Shown: piece by piece, positions 24,205 through 34,704 of the stretch
Numbering within the stretch: position 1 is the first letter of the stretch
Layout of the letters: the number at the start of each line of letters is the position of its first letter
Assembly: GCF_026914265.1 (NCBI RefSeq)
Contig: NC_069138.1
Span: 26,255,262 to 26,319,261, forward strand
Reading direction: 5' to 3'
Length of the DNA stretch: 64,000 nucleotides
Source of the DNA: Mya arenaria
Lineage: Eukaryota > Mollusca > Bivalvia > Myida > Myidae
Made by a program: the position numbers and the translations under genes
Notes under the pieces: model-generated
Told to the model about the DNA's origin: nothing
Databases searched by the model: none
What the model saw: the letters and a program-made list of their open reading frames with translations, nothing else

Positions 24205-27200
24205 GTCCGTTTTATTTCGTTGAACAGATTTATGTACAATACAGTTAACAATGTATAAATAATTAAGTTTGTTTCTATCTTAAATATAAAACAAATATGT
24301 TTTGCAATAAAGTCAATATATCTATTCAACTTAATATTCTCGTGAAATGTATACCTATATAGACGTATTATTGCTATACGGTTTTCGTAACATTACAATT
24401 AAGGAAATTTTCATCTGCTTTTGCTCAGGTAGTTATGGTGGAGGTTTTGGTGGTGTAAGTGGCGGCGCCTCAGGAGGAATTGGTGGTTCAATAACCGGTG
24501 GCGGTGCTCTTGGAGGTGGCGGTGGGGGATCCGGAAGTGGCAATGTAATGGTTGTTGCTGGTGGCGGCGGTGGTTCTGGATATCCTTACGGTATTACTCT
24601 CAAACAAATCATTCCAGTAAGATCTCCATTTTTAACATATATTGAATATGCGACTATAAGAGCTCGATTTTACCAGAAAGCTTTATCAGCGCTCTTGGCT
24701 ATTAAATTATTTTTGGATATTTTGGTGTTTGTTCAAGAAAAAGGAAAACTAATACGTTTATTTTAATAAAATTCGTGAACTATTTCTTTATTGCTAAATT
24801 AACATAAGAAAACTCGGAAACCTTTGTTTAAAAAAAATCTGGCACTTTGCAAACCAATCATAGAGAAAGCTGTTAACTCCATTTAATATTGCCTAACAAT
24901 AAATAAGCAATTAAGAGCAGAACAGTTATAATTTTAAAAACAATTTAGTACTTCGTTGTACCCCTCTAGATGTGGTATGAATGAAGAATTTTTAACAGAG
25001 TGATTTTATACATGGTTTTCAATGTATGCAGTAATATGAGACTTACAAAATAATATTTAAAGCTGATTCATTTTCCTCAAAAACGTATATAAAAGGGTAT
25101 TTTTATGCTCAAATAAACATAAAAATAGGCAAAAGTAATCCAAGGATTTTCATGTTGCTCTTTTTTAATCTTTTTGCCTTGACATACAAGATAACCAATG
25201 GTGGAAACATTATGTTATTCGCTCTCAAATTGTTGATACAAATGATGTTTCATGCTTTACCACAGGGGGTATTGGTGCTGGCGGTCCCGGTGGCTCTGGT
25301 GGCCCTTGGGGCCCTAGCGGCTGGAGAATAGGCGGCGCCGGAAGCGTATCCGGTAGCTTCGGACCTGGCGATCAGAGCTCTTTTGGAAGAGGGATTGACG
25401 GCACCGGTTCAGGACCAAGCAATGGATTTGGATTCGGTGGATCTTTCGGAGGAATGTATAAGTCTTTTCACGAAGAAGGAAAAAATATTAAACTTTTCGC
25501 AGTTTGTCAAGTAGGTGTTTAGTATTTTAGATGTTCCCAAGATGCGTTCATATTTCGACAGCTTTGGATGAATAAACAAACAGCATTGCGTAGTTTGGAT
25601 AAATCAATTGCAATCACAAATAGTTTAAATAAATTCCAGGCAGTGCATTTGTAAGCGGTGGACCCAATGCTGGTGGACCGACATTCGGTCCCGTGTCCGG
25701 AGGTCCTAGTTACGGTGGTCCTACTTCCGGAGGTGCTGTTACTGGTCCCAGTGGCTCGTTCCCGGGCGGCCTCGTTTTTGGTGGCCCCACCGGTGCTAGA
25801 CCAAGCACTGGATTTGGCGTTAGTGAATCTTTCGGAGGTATGGAAAAGTATTTAACGAAGATATTATATTCAGAAACTTTTAAAATGCAGTTTGTCAAAA
25901 TTTTGTTTAACTATTGAAAAGGTTTACCATGTGTGATAAGTGACCTTCATCAGCTGAAAATGACGCAAAACAGCAATCTCAGTAACAATGAATAAATTGT
26001 AATTTAAATTATTTAACTTAAAATTTCCAGGCGGGGCATTTTTAAGTGGTGTTCCCACGTTTGGTGGACAGACATTCGGTCCAGTGTCTGGAGGCCTTCT
26101 TTCCGGTGGCCCAATTTCCGGAAGTGCTGCATCTGGCCCCTTTGGCTCGTTCCCGGGCGGCCTTGTTTCTGTTGGCCCCACCGGTGCTAGACCAAGCAAT
26201 GGATTTAGATTTGGTGGATCTTTCAGAGGCATGAATGAGTCTTTAACAAAGATAAACAAATATTGAAACTTTCAAATTACAGTTTTTTAAAATTTGTTTT
26301 ACTATTGAAAAGTTCAGACTTACTTCTATCAGCTTAATACGTACGCTAAATAACATTGCACAGTTCGAATTCATGAATTTAAATCTTTAAATAAGTATTT
26401 TACTATTTTTTTAGGCGGCGCATTTGTAAGCGGTGGACCAACTGCTGGTGGACCGACATTTGGTCCAGTGTCCGCAGGACCTGTCTCCGGTGGCCCCATG
26501 TCCGGAGGTGCTGTATCTGGCCCCAGTGGTCCCTTCTCGGGTGGTCCTGTCTCTGGTGGTCCTGTAGCTAGTCCGAGTGGCTTCTTCACAGGCAGAACTA
26601 GTGGTACCGTCGTTATGACAAGTGGACAAAGAGGCCCTGCTCCTGGTCTCCCCATTTCCGGGTCTCGACTTCCAGTGTTCGGAGGATCTGGTGCCGGCGT
26701 TGTAAGTGGCGACTTCGGGGGTGCAATCGGAGGCAGTTTGGGAGGAAATGTCGGTGGTTCATCCGTTAGAAAAAGTGAGTTATTGCCGTTGATCTATTTG
26801 AAGTATAATTGTATAGTTAGGCTTTAGGTATCAGCAAACCGAAATGTTTTACTCGATTGCTGATATTGAACGATGTCTAATGTTTAATCTAACGATTATA
26901 TATTAAATTCTCGCATGGTTTATCAGTCTATAGGCATATAAACACAAAGGTGCAAAATATGGTTTCAAATTAAAATTAAATTTTCTGCAACAATCAGGAG
27001 ATATATATATATCGCTTAAGTTGACTCTCCAAAAATGAAACAATTCTTTAAATGAGCATTCATATTTTTGGGGAAGCAACGTGTTTTACAAACAATGACA
27101 ATGATCAAATAACTTATATTAATTCACTAGCGAAAGTGTTGAAAGTGTTGTCATTTATTATGTTGCCTTAAAAGTTTCGAATAAGCATCTATGACGCAAT

Positions 27201-27349
27201 GTTTTTGGACATTTAAATGAATACGAACATTGTGGTACATTTTCAGCCTACTAGCCGACGATGATTTGCCAGTGTCTTTTGCATTCAGTACCGACGTCAA
27301 CTGGACCGGTTTTACCGACGAGATATATTATATTTTATTTAAATTATAA
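24147..27349 (+). CDS. GRP-3: secreted glycine-rich repeat protein
   Basis: Join of 24147-24204, 24429-24590, 25266-25451, 25640-25837, 26031-26228, 26415-26774 and 27255-27349; 1257 nt, 418 residues, all introns phase 1. The signal peptide is identical to that of GRP-2. The domain order is the same: Gly-rich exon with VMVVAGGGG, three GGPVS/PSNGF exons, long LPVFGGSGAGVVSG exon, acidic tail. GRP-2 and GRP-3 are near-identical in promoter and exons 1-3, less so in repeat exons and introns, consistent with segmental duplication plus local conversion. Same odd donors as GRP-2: GA after 25451, GC after 26228. The last exon lost 36 bp (12 codons) in frame and the one cysteine of the tail. Structural matrix role inferred, not proven. 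Confidence 0.78.
24429..24590 (+). CDS. GRP-3 exon 3, Gly-rich
   Basis: 54 codons, phase 1-1, acceptor GCTCAG, donor GTATTA. GSYGGGFGGVSGGASGG start; GNVMVVAGGGGGSGYPY end. Confidence 0.85.
25266..25451 (+). CDS. GRP-3 exon 4
   Basis: 62 codons, phase 1-1, acceptor CCACAG. GIGAGGPGGSGGPWGPSGW start. The donor position reads GAATGT as in GRP-2. Confidence 0.65.
25640..25837 (+). CDS. GRP-3 exon 5, repeat exon
   Basis: 66 codons, phase 1-1, acceptor TTCCAG, donor GTATGG. Confidence 0.75.
26031..26228 (+). CDS. GRP-3 exon 6, repeat exon
   Basis: 66 codons, phase 1-1, acceptor TTCCAG. The donor is GCATGA (GC-AG intron), weaker than the GCATGG of GRP-2. Confidence 0.7.
26415..26774 (+). CDS. 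GRP-3 exon 7, long penultimate exon
   Basis: 120 codons, phase 1-1, acceptor TTTTAG, strong donor GTGAGT. Confidence 0.8.
27255..27349 (+). CDS. GRP-3 C-terminal exon (distal acceptor)
   Basis: Distal AG ends at 27254. Encodes TDDDLPVSFAFSTDVNWTG, FTDEIYYILFKL and TAA at 27347-27349. Relative to GRP-1 and GRP-2, 36 bp are missing directly after the acceptor without disturbing the frame. Confidence 0.6.
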
Positions 27350-27606
27350 TCAATTAGTTCGCTTATATACTCTCTTATATTGTTGATTTGTTTTTCCCAA
27401 ATGCCATGTTGAGAATGAGTCCTTTTACGGCTTAATAAAAAAATGTATCCAACTGTGTTACTAGTTGTTAGAACACTACTTCAATTCTTATCAATTTGTT
27501 CGCTTTAATACTCCGTTTGTATGTTTGTATGTTGGTTGTATTTCCCAAATGTCATGTTAAGATTTCGTTGAGATATGTAATGATGTCATGTTACGGCTTC
27601 TGAAGC

Positions 27607-27612
27607 AATAAA
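27607..27612 (+). promoter_or_regulatory. GRP-3 polyadenylation signal
   Basis: AATAAA in the same conserved context as in GRP-2. Confidence 0.65.
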
Positions 27613-27629
27613 TAATTGTCTTTCATAAT

Positions 27630-28529
27630 GTGTTTGTTATAAGATATGCATGCAGCTGCAGCATTGTTTAATTCTCAATTGTTTGAACACCGAATAGAGA
27701 TACAACATTGTGAAGTGTCTAGTTGTTAAAAAACTACGTTCAAATGTCAATACCTTAATGTTTTCCTATGATAAAAACATAGAATAACTCATGAACACAG
27801 ATTTGGAAGTGGCATTGGCTGTTTGGTTTGACTACCTGCCTTAGATTAAAAAGACACTTCAAAGAACGTTTATGAATTTGTCAGATTAATTGGCTATTTG
27901 ATAGGTTTGCATGTTACAACAAAAGCGTTAAAGCAAGAGTAGAAAAAAAACAATATTCTTAAACATTTTCTGGGTTATGCGGAATCTCAAGTGTGTGCGC
28001 ACTGATGCAGATGCAAAACGAAATGTCAATGAACGTATACAAAATATCCTGACGCCCCTATTCCTAGGGAAAATGTAAAGAAGCCAAATACAAATCATGC
28101 CAATGAAGTTTACAAGCAGTAACGAAGATGTCTACTAGCAATATTATTCAATGTACTTCAAGCTTTGTGTCGGATGTTTACTTTCTGGCGAATTCGACGC
28201 ATGTGCAAGCATTTGAAAGTTTCCTCAATAAAGCATAGCAATAGTTCAAGGTGTGCTTTAACGAAATGGTAGTTTAGTTTAACCCCTTCCCAGCCGTCAA
28301 TGTTACGTCGATGTCGTTTTAATCTTTGATTAAAAGTAACAAGAAAATGTTAACATTTTTAATTTAAGAAAAAAGATAATTGGTTGCCACCAAAAGAAAA
28401 AAAAAACATTGTAATAACAGCCAAGACCATTTATATCGTGCTTGAGAGTGATATTAAAAGAGCGTTTGGTTAATTTTATATACTTGAGAGCTTCAGTAAA
28501 ACACACTGTTTTCATCGCCTGTGTTATTT
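27630..28529. other. Intergenic, 3' flank of GRP-3
   Basis: No gene seen; paralogous to 15026-15770 up to about 28255, then a short stretch not matched in unit 2. Confidence 0.5.
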
Positions 28530-29790
28530 TCAATTCCAGATAATAATTCTAATGTACTTAAAGGATGAAATATTCGAGTATTTCGAAACAATAACACGCG
28601 TTGTTCGCCGTATCTAGTACATTTAAAGAAATAATTTCTGCATATTCTGTTCCTTATCCACAGTCACCAATAGGAGTATCACGAAAAAAACTTATATGGA
28701 GATGTGCATTTATTTGCTGCAAGCATTTCTGATTCTTGTATTGTGGATATAAGAAATTCTGTCTAAGATTAAGAGTTTTAATAAGTTTATATTTTAACAA
28801 GCTTATTGACACAAGCACTTGAGAGACTGAATTATTAATTTGACTTATACGGTCGTGCAATGTTCCATTCGCTATAAACCAATGCCGTACGTGTTAATAA
28901 TTCCAAACAAAGTTCAACAAAGTATCGTTGAACATAATATTTGGTTGAATTTGATTGCATAAAAAAGCCATTGTTAAGCCCAATTTAAAATCTTTTTATG
29001 ATCGCTAATTAGTGTATATTCAATATGACTGGTATCTGACGAAAAAATGGCTTGCGAGCTATTATCTGCAAAGTGTCGCGTTGTACTAACAAGGGAGTTG
29101 TTAATGGCATTAACATTAATAAGAAAAGCAATGGACCAAGTACAGACCCTTGAGGTACACCAGCATTAGCATTGCGTACTTAAGATGACGTTTGTCCAAT
29201 AATGTGCTTATACGACAAATAATGAAAACTCCAATCGTTCTCATTGTGTTCGATGCCATATTCTTGTATTTTAAAAATATGTCAGACTCTGACAACAGCT
29301 TTGAACATATCACAGAAAACCATGCAAGTTGATTTATTTTCATCAAATGCCTTACATATTTGATTGTATATATCAATCACCTGAAAAGCCGTGGAGAGAC
29401 CAGGTAAAAACTCAGATTTTAAATTATAAATAAGAATATTGGGAAGTAGATGATGGCAGACATATTTGAAAAAAATACGTTCAATAATCTTTCCTACGCA
29501 GTTTATTCACGAAATCGGTCGATAATTAGACAGAAGAGATCTATTATCCTTTTTTCCGTTACATAGGAGTAACATTGGCTATTTTTCGAAAAGCAGGATA
29601 CACGCATTCACAAAGCGATTTATGAAACAATAATTGTAACGGATACGGTAGAAAACGTTGGGGTTTTTTTTCAAAATTTTATGACTTATCAGATCCGGTC
29701 CACATGCTTTATTTATCACCAGATTATTTAAAATGTATTTAAAATGTCAGAGGGAAAAAAATCCATAAATATCTCATATATGAGATATTG
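28530..29790 (-). mobile_element. Decayed non-LTR retrotransposon RT region, minus strand
   Basis: Read on the minus strand from about 29600: NYRPIS-like, VGKIIERIF, a PGLSTAFQVIDIYNQICKAF block (29340-29430), then GVPQGSVLGPLLF at about 29120-29160. Near 28650 follows a C-terminal C-x-CG...ED motif. Frames shift repeatedly, so it is dead. It is a different lineage or orientation from the + strand relics at 6440 and 20290. Confidence 0.65.
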
Positions 29791-30630
29791 TATGCTGGAC
29801 CAGAACCTGGCTTACTTCCGGCAACATGGATTCACGGAAAAATTGACGGTGCTTAACTTCAATGATAGTGAGCTGTTTGAAGTAAAACGCGACACATCGT
29901 TTTTATTGCTTAAATCAATTGAGTTTGAACTCAATTTAAAGGAAATGTATGGTTGCCATGGTTTTCATTAACGTGAAACGCTATAAATGGTGTTTTTCCA
30001 ATCTGAAGTGTTGCCTCTTTTTCATTGAAATGTATAGGCAAATTTACTAGAAGTGTTTAATCTGACTGGTCCAAATTGCTTTGTTTAAGAAGTGTAATCT
30101 TTGCTATGAAATATATGGCATCTTACTTTTTCAGCAAGACACTACTATTAAATGCATTTATATTGTCCGGTTGATTTAAGTATTCCATTTTCTGGTTATC
30201 ACAATTTTCACCTATTTTTTAATTAATTCGTCTGCATTCCTGTGAGCACGCACACTGTCCAAAAATGGTAAAATATTCATTGCTAGAACTTGAAATGCGT
30301 GCAAAGATGTGTGGAGCAGCAACATTTGATGCCATATGGGTCCAGGTTCAGTTTAAAAACCTCGAAGAATGGCTTTTTGTCAAAACGCTTAAAATTAAAG
30401 ACGCACAGGTGATTGGATGGCATTCACTGAAACTAGAAAACCTGTCAGGGACAATCAGATTGATCTAGAAGTGTGTGTATTTATGTATGTACTATCAAAA
30501 GTCTTTTTCAAAAAAGAAAATGCAGGGACTGGCCCCAGTTGGCTTCCTCTTTAACTAAGATTGCGAAAGCTACTTCAGATAGATATTTTGTTGAGTCTGA
30601 GTGATTGCACATAATTTGTACACTTAACAT
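29791..30630. other. Intergenic DNA
   Basis: Contains another copy of the recurrent block (29795-29900, compare 3590-3700 and 16790-16880). Open frames at 29744-29971 and 30265-30468 fall in repeated non-coding sequence and are not supported as genes. Confidence 0.45.
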
Positions 30631-30634
30631 TTAA

Positions 30635-30960
30635 AGTGACACTCTTATTTAAAATCAATACAAATTCATATATTACAAACACAGTTTGAGTGATAAACTT
30701 TAAACTACTTACTAAACAATGCACTTTTGAAAAATATATATTACCAATAACAGGAGTATGACCGTGTATTTACTTGTTGAAAACGCAAAAATATTAAATG
30801 ATTGGTGAATGCTGAAAGATTTACTCTGATTTACTATCATTTCATATGGTAGATATCCCTCGTAAGAACCATTAGTTTTTTTATATTTATTCATCCTTTT
30901 TGGTATATTAAAACACTTGTATTAACTTTGGTAATTATATTTGGGAGTAAGAGTGCGTCT
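30635..30960. mobile_element. MITE X, copy 1, with TTAA target duplication
   Basis: Flanked by TTAA at 30631-30634 and 30961-30964. Ends are AGTGACACTCTTAT and its imperfect inverse AGTAAGAGTGCGTCT. The inside matches 51154-51508. TTAA duplications are typical of piggyBac-type transposition; no transposase is encoded. Confidence 0.8.
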
Positions 30961-30964
30961 TTAA

Positions 30965-33900
30965 AATTCAGCCAAATATGTGCAGTCAGAGGGAAATATA
31001 TCAGAGATTAAAGTGTTTTTGCTGGACAAGAACTACTGGTGCAGTATGAACGTTTGGTATAATAAACGGTGCTAAACTTCAAAGTGAGTGACCTTTTAGG
31101 AGAAACGCGACTTATCTTTTTTTCATTGTTTAAATCAATAGGGTTTGATCTGAATTTAAAGTGTATGTTTGTCATATTCGTGAATCGCTAAAAATGCCAT
31201 TTTCTCAATCTGAAGTGTTGCCGGTTTGAATTGAATTGTAAAGGGAAATTCATTAAAAGTGTATCATCTCAAACAAAGTTTTATTCTCGGACAAGAAATT
31301 GCTGGTAAGTGTGCTCCCTAAGGTTGATAATATAGAATTGTGGAAGCTTGTTTGCCAAATCCCATAAAGCACACTTGCATCTGACTTATGACTTACTTAA
31401 GAGCAACTATGACATAACAGTGTCAGTTAATACTAGAATTCCGCGAATCGAATAGGTCGCCTGTCGGGAGCGCCGGTCATTGTCAAACCCAATTAAGTAG
31501 TAATATTTTACGCACAATAGCGAATGCAGATACTGCCATATATAGTCAATACTTCTTTGTATAATACAATCTAAAACGCAACAAACTCGCTTTAAATAAA
31601 TGAGTGTATCTATTTTTCACAAGTAATGAGAAAAGGCTTGAAAATTGAAATGTGAACCTTTTGAAATATATGTGTTATGTAGTTGCTAGGTCCTAATTTT
31701 ATGGCGTTTCCGACTGAAATTTTACAAAGTGTATTTAATTAAAGTTTTGAGATTTTCACAGACCGTAACTCTAGAATACATCATCCGACCTTTTTGTTTA
31801 TCGAAATCAAATGAGATATTATCACCATTGCCAGTCGCCCAATCTGTAAGGATTCGATTGTGAGAGCTCACAAAGTTAATTCGGTCAAATTTACATTTTA
31901 ATGGTCATATCTCCAGATGTAATAAAGTGTGGACATTGAACGAAAAAGACAACATACAACCATCGATTCAACTCATTTTAACAGTATTATTGTGATAATG
32001 AACATACATCCAATTGAAATGAGTCCTGAAATTAGGACATGAAAATTAGACGCGAATACCGGTACTACATGACGGAAATGCCGAGTAACTGCGCTCAGAC
32101 GACGTATATAATGAATTACCCTTCTCTGGCCACCATGATTGAACAACCAACAATGCTGCGTGCGCTCATTTTTAACGAAAGCGCTTTGGTTAAACATTTC
32201 TTTCCAAATTTATATATGTTATACGGAAACAATTTGAATTTCCAAAATTTTACAAGTATTAAAAGCAATTGTTAAAATGGACAAATATCAAAACAATAAC
32301 GGGGATATGGTAGCTCGTTCGAGCATATAGTAACAAAATATATTTTTATTTAACTATTCTGTTGCAACAAGTTTGTTCATGTATTTCATGATTTAAGTGT
32401 TATCTGAGGAAATGTTTTACAAATGCCTAAATTGCATTGCGAACTGCCATCATCATCAGTAAAATTGTTTTACAAACTACTGAAGAAAAACTATTGTTAC
32501 CATTCAAGCATTGTTTCCATGAACAAAATACTGATTAATAATAGTAAAAAAGCCGAAAATTCTAAATTAATTTAGGGGTAGGGCTATGTCCCTGTAGGAT
32601 CCATTGCCTGTATTTAATTCTAATGAATTTTTCATACGAAGGAAAATATCCAAACTAACGTAAATAAGTTTTTTTAACCCTGTTCATATACTTCTTTGAG
32701 CAAGAAACATTACATCGAGAATCAGAGTGTTATATTTTCACTATATTTTAAGCAAATTTGAGACTTCCACCATCAACAAATAAAAATTAAAGAATTTTAA
32801 ATTAAGTGATAGACACGGTCTGCGCAGGGTGGTTGCAAAATCCTGACGTTGTAGATATTCACCGTGTTTCTGCTTACTTATACGAGCAATAAAATCCAAA
32901 GATGGTTTGCTTTCATTTCTACACAAATCAAAGACATTTACAATATTTATTCTTAATGTATGTTCTAATATGATCATAACTCATAAAACAACGGTTTTAC
33001 AATTCAACCCCTTTCAATTCCTCTTGTTCCATTTGAAGTGCTCGTGTATGGCAATAAAGTTAAATATAACCTTATTTATTCTACAATTGTAACGAAATGT
33101 ATATAAATTTATTCTAAGTCACTCTCGTTAGAACAGAGTAAAACAGCATACTTTTTGGAAAGGTCAGGACATTTTTACCACTCCTTCTGAATAGAGTGAA
33201 TAATACGATTACAACAGACATTTCTGAACTGTTACGGTTTCCTGAATGTCCAAATAGGCATTTAAAAGCAGTTGCTTTACATAACTCTTTGCTACAATTA
33301 TTTGACAATTTACTAGGATTGCAATAGTATATGGTCCATAGGTATTCTGTTAAATGTCCATGCATTGTCAAACGTTGCAAGTCGGCGATTAGCTGAACAT
33401 ATAGGGGTAATCGTAACATTATAACATGGGATTCGGTTTACAATCTCACACATTTCTCAACATTGTTATAACTCTTTATGTGCATTTTTGGAAGCACAGA
33501 ATTGCTAGTAACTTAGTTAAAATCATTATTTATTTCATGAAATACATTGAAACACATATTGTACATGTATCACGGCAAGAATTAAGGAGATTGCTGAAAA
33601 CAAATGGTATAGCCTCTCTACTAGCAACTATTATTGTCCGGGGTAAAACTTTGGTGGAACAAAATGCAATGCTATGTCCTGGGTGCGATCGAGTACAAGC
33701 ACGTGAGTCGAACACACGGAAAGGAGACGTCTGCGTAGGTAGTGCATTTATAGTAGCATTCAATAAATACTATTGCTATGATGAATGCTTACATTCATAT
33801 ATGTTGTAATATACATTTGAATATATTTTTCAAGTGATTGCATAAGCATTGCTCGGAAGGCCGGGGTCGATGATGTTACAACTGAGCACGAAACAAAATT

Positions 33901-34273
33901 GCATCTACATTAGGTGTTCAAACAATTGAACATGAATCAATGATGCAACTGTATGCAGATTTTATAACAACCATTTGTTAAACACAATATTTTATTGTTT
34001 AATGACGAAATAACACGACATAAAACTACACTACTATTAATAATTAAAGGTATTAGTTCTTACGCCTAAACAAACACAGTCCCATTGTAAATCACAAAAA
34101 CATATGTAGCTTTCGTTATGCAAAATAATCTTAACCCGACTGTAAAAGGTATTAGTGAGGTGCATGCTCTTGTTACAAAGCTCATTACTTAATTAAACAT
34201 AACCACTGCAATCACAAAAAGGGACATTCAAAATCAACGGCTTAAATGACTCAAGCGAATCACATGTATGGTT
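30965..34273. other. Intergenic DNA upstream of GRP-4
   Basis: No credible gene. 31018-31340 holds two more copies of the recurrent intergenic block. 31430-31560 matches 17205-17330 and 50735-50840. About 31950-32250 matches 51740-51900, and 33420-34060 matches 52250-52690, so this sequence also precedes the dead fifth unit. The open frame 33426-33809 is broken in the latter copy. Confidence 0.5.
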
Positions 34274-34412
34274 CATTGTCTTTTATCACCGTGTTCACAT
34301 GTTAACATACAAGGTAATAAATTCTGCATTTTTCATCCATGTAATGATATGTTAGCTGATCGAATGGGTTCCGAGACTATTGATATATAAGTCGCTCAAT
34401 CTCGCATTCGCC
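34274..34412 (+). promoter_or_regulatory. GRP-4 promoter with TATA box
   Basis: TATATAA at 34384-34390. Upstream, CATTGTCTTTTATCACCGTG (34274) and ACATACAAGGTAATAA are kept from GRP-2 and GRP-3 at the same distance although surrounding DNA has diverged. Confidence 0.65.
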
Positions 34413-34430
34413 ATCTTATTTCAACGCAGG
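34413..34430 (+). other. GRP-4 non-coding exon 1 (5' UTR)
   Basis: Ends at CAACGCAGG|GTAAGT; start estimated from TATA spacing. Confidence 0.5.
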
Positions 34431-34646
34431 GTAAGTCATTTGCTGGGAATTTTTTTTTGCTAAGTTAAGATTGAAAAAGGGTGAACAAAGTATTTGCGTG
34501 CAAAATAACTAAGACAATAAGAATTAAAGGAATTCTTTTTTTTCTTTTACAATAGGGGACAGTCACATGTGTAGATAAATTAGATGGAATTAAGCTAAAT
34601 TGATAATTATAAAGCAACATTGAAATATTTCAGACAATCTACAAGG

Positions 34647-34704
34647 ATGCAGATACTCTTAATCGCTAGTCTGCTGGTCGGTACTTCTCTGGCCATTGGC
34701 AAAG
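34647..34704 (+). CDS. GRP-4 exon 2, signal peptide
   Basis: Acceptor TTTCAG ends at 34633; same length and phase as in GRP-2/3 with T-to-A, T-to-S and V-to-I changes. Donor GTGCGT. Confidence 0.85.

Larger units (their letters stand above)
15009..27612 (+). repeat. Tandem segmental duplication, unit 2 (about 12.6 kb, carries GRP-3)
   Basis: Repeats the order of unit 1: intergenic DNA, decayed LINE, short 39-bp minisatellite, near-identical promoter, GRP gene. Length differences arise from minisatellite contraction, extra LINE 3' sequence near 15770-16030 and a local duplication near 19800-20090. Confidence 0.65.

Noticed and set aside
33426-33809. Possible 127-codon gene
   Set aside because: The homologous sequence at 52250-52470 has several indels in all frames, so it is not under coding constraint; no domain is recognised.
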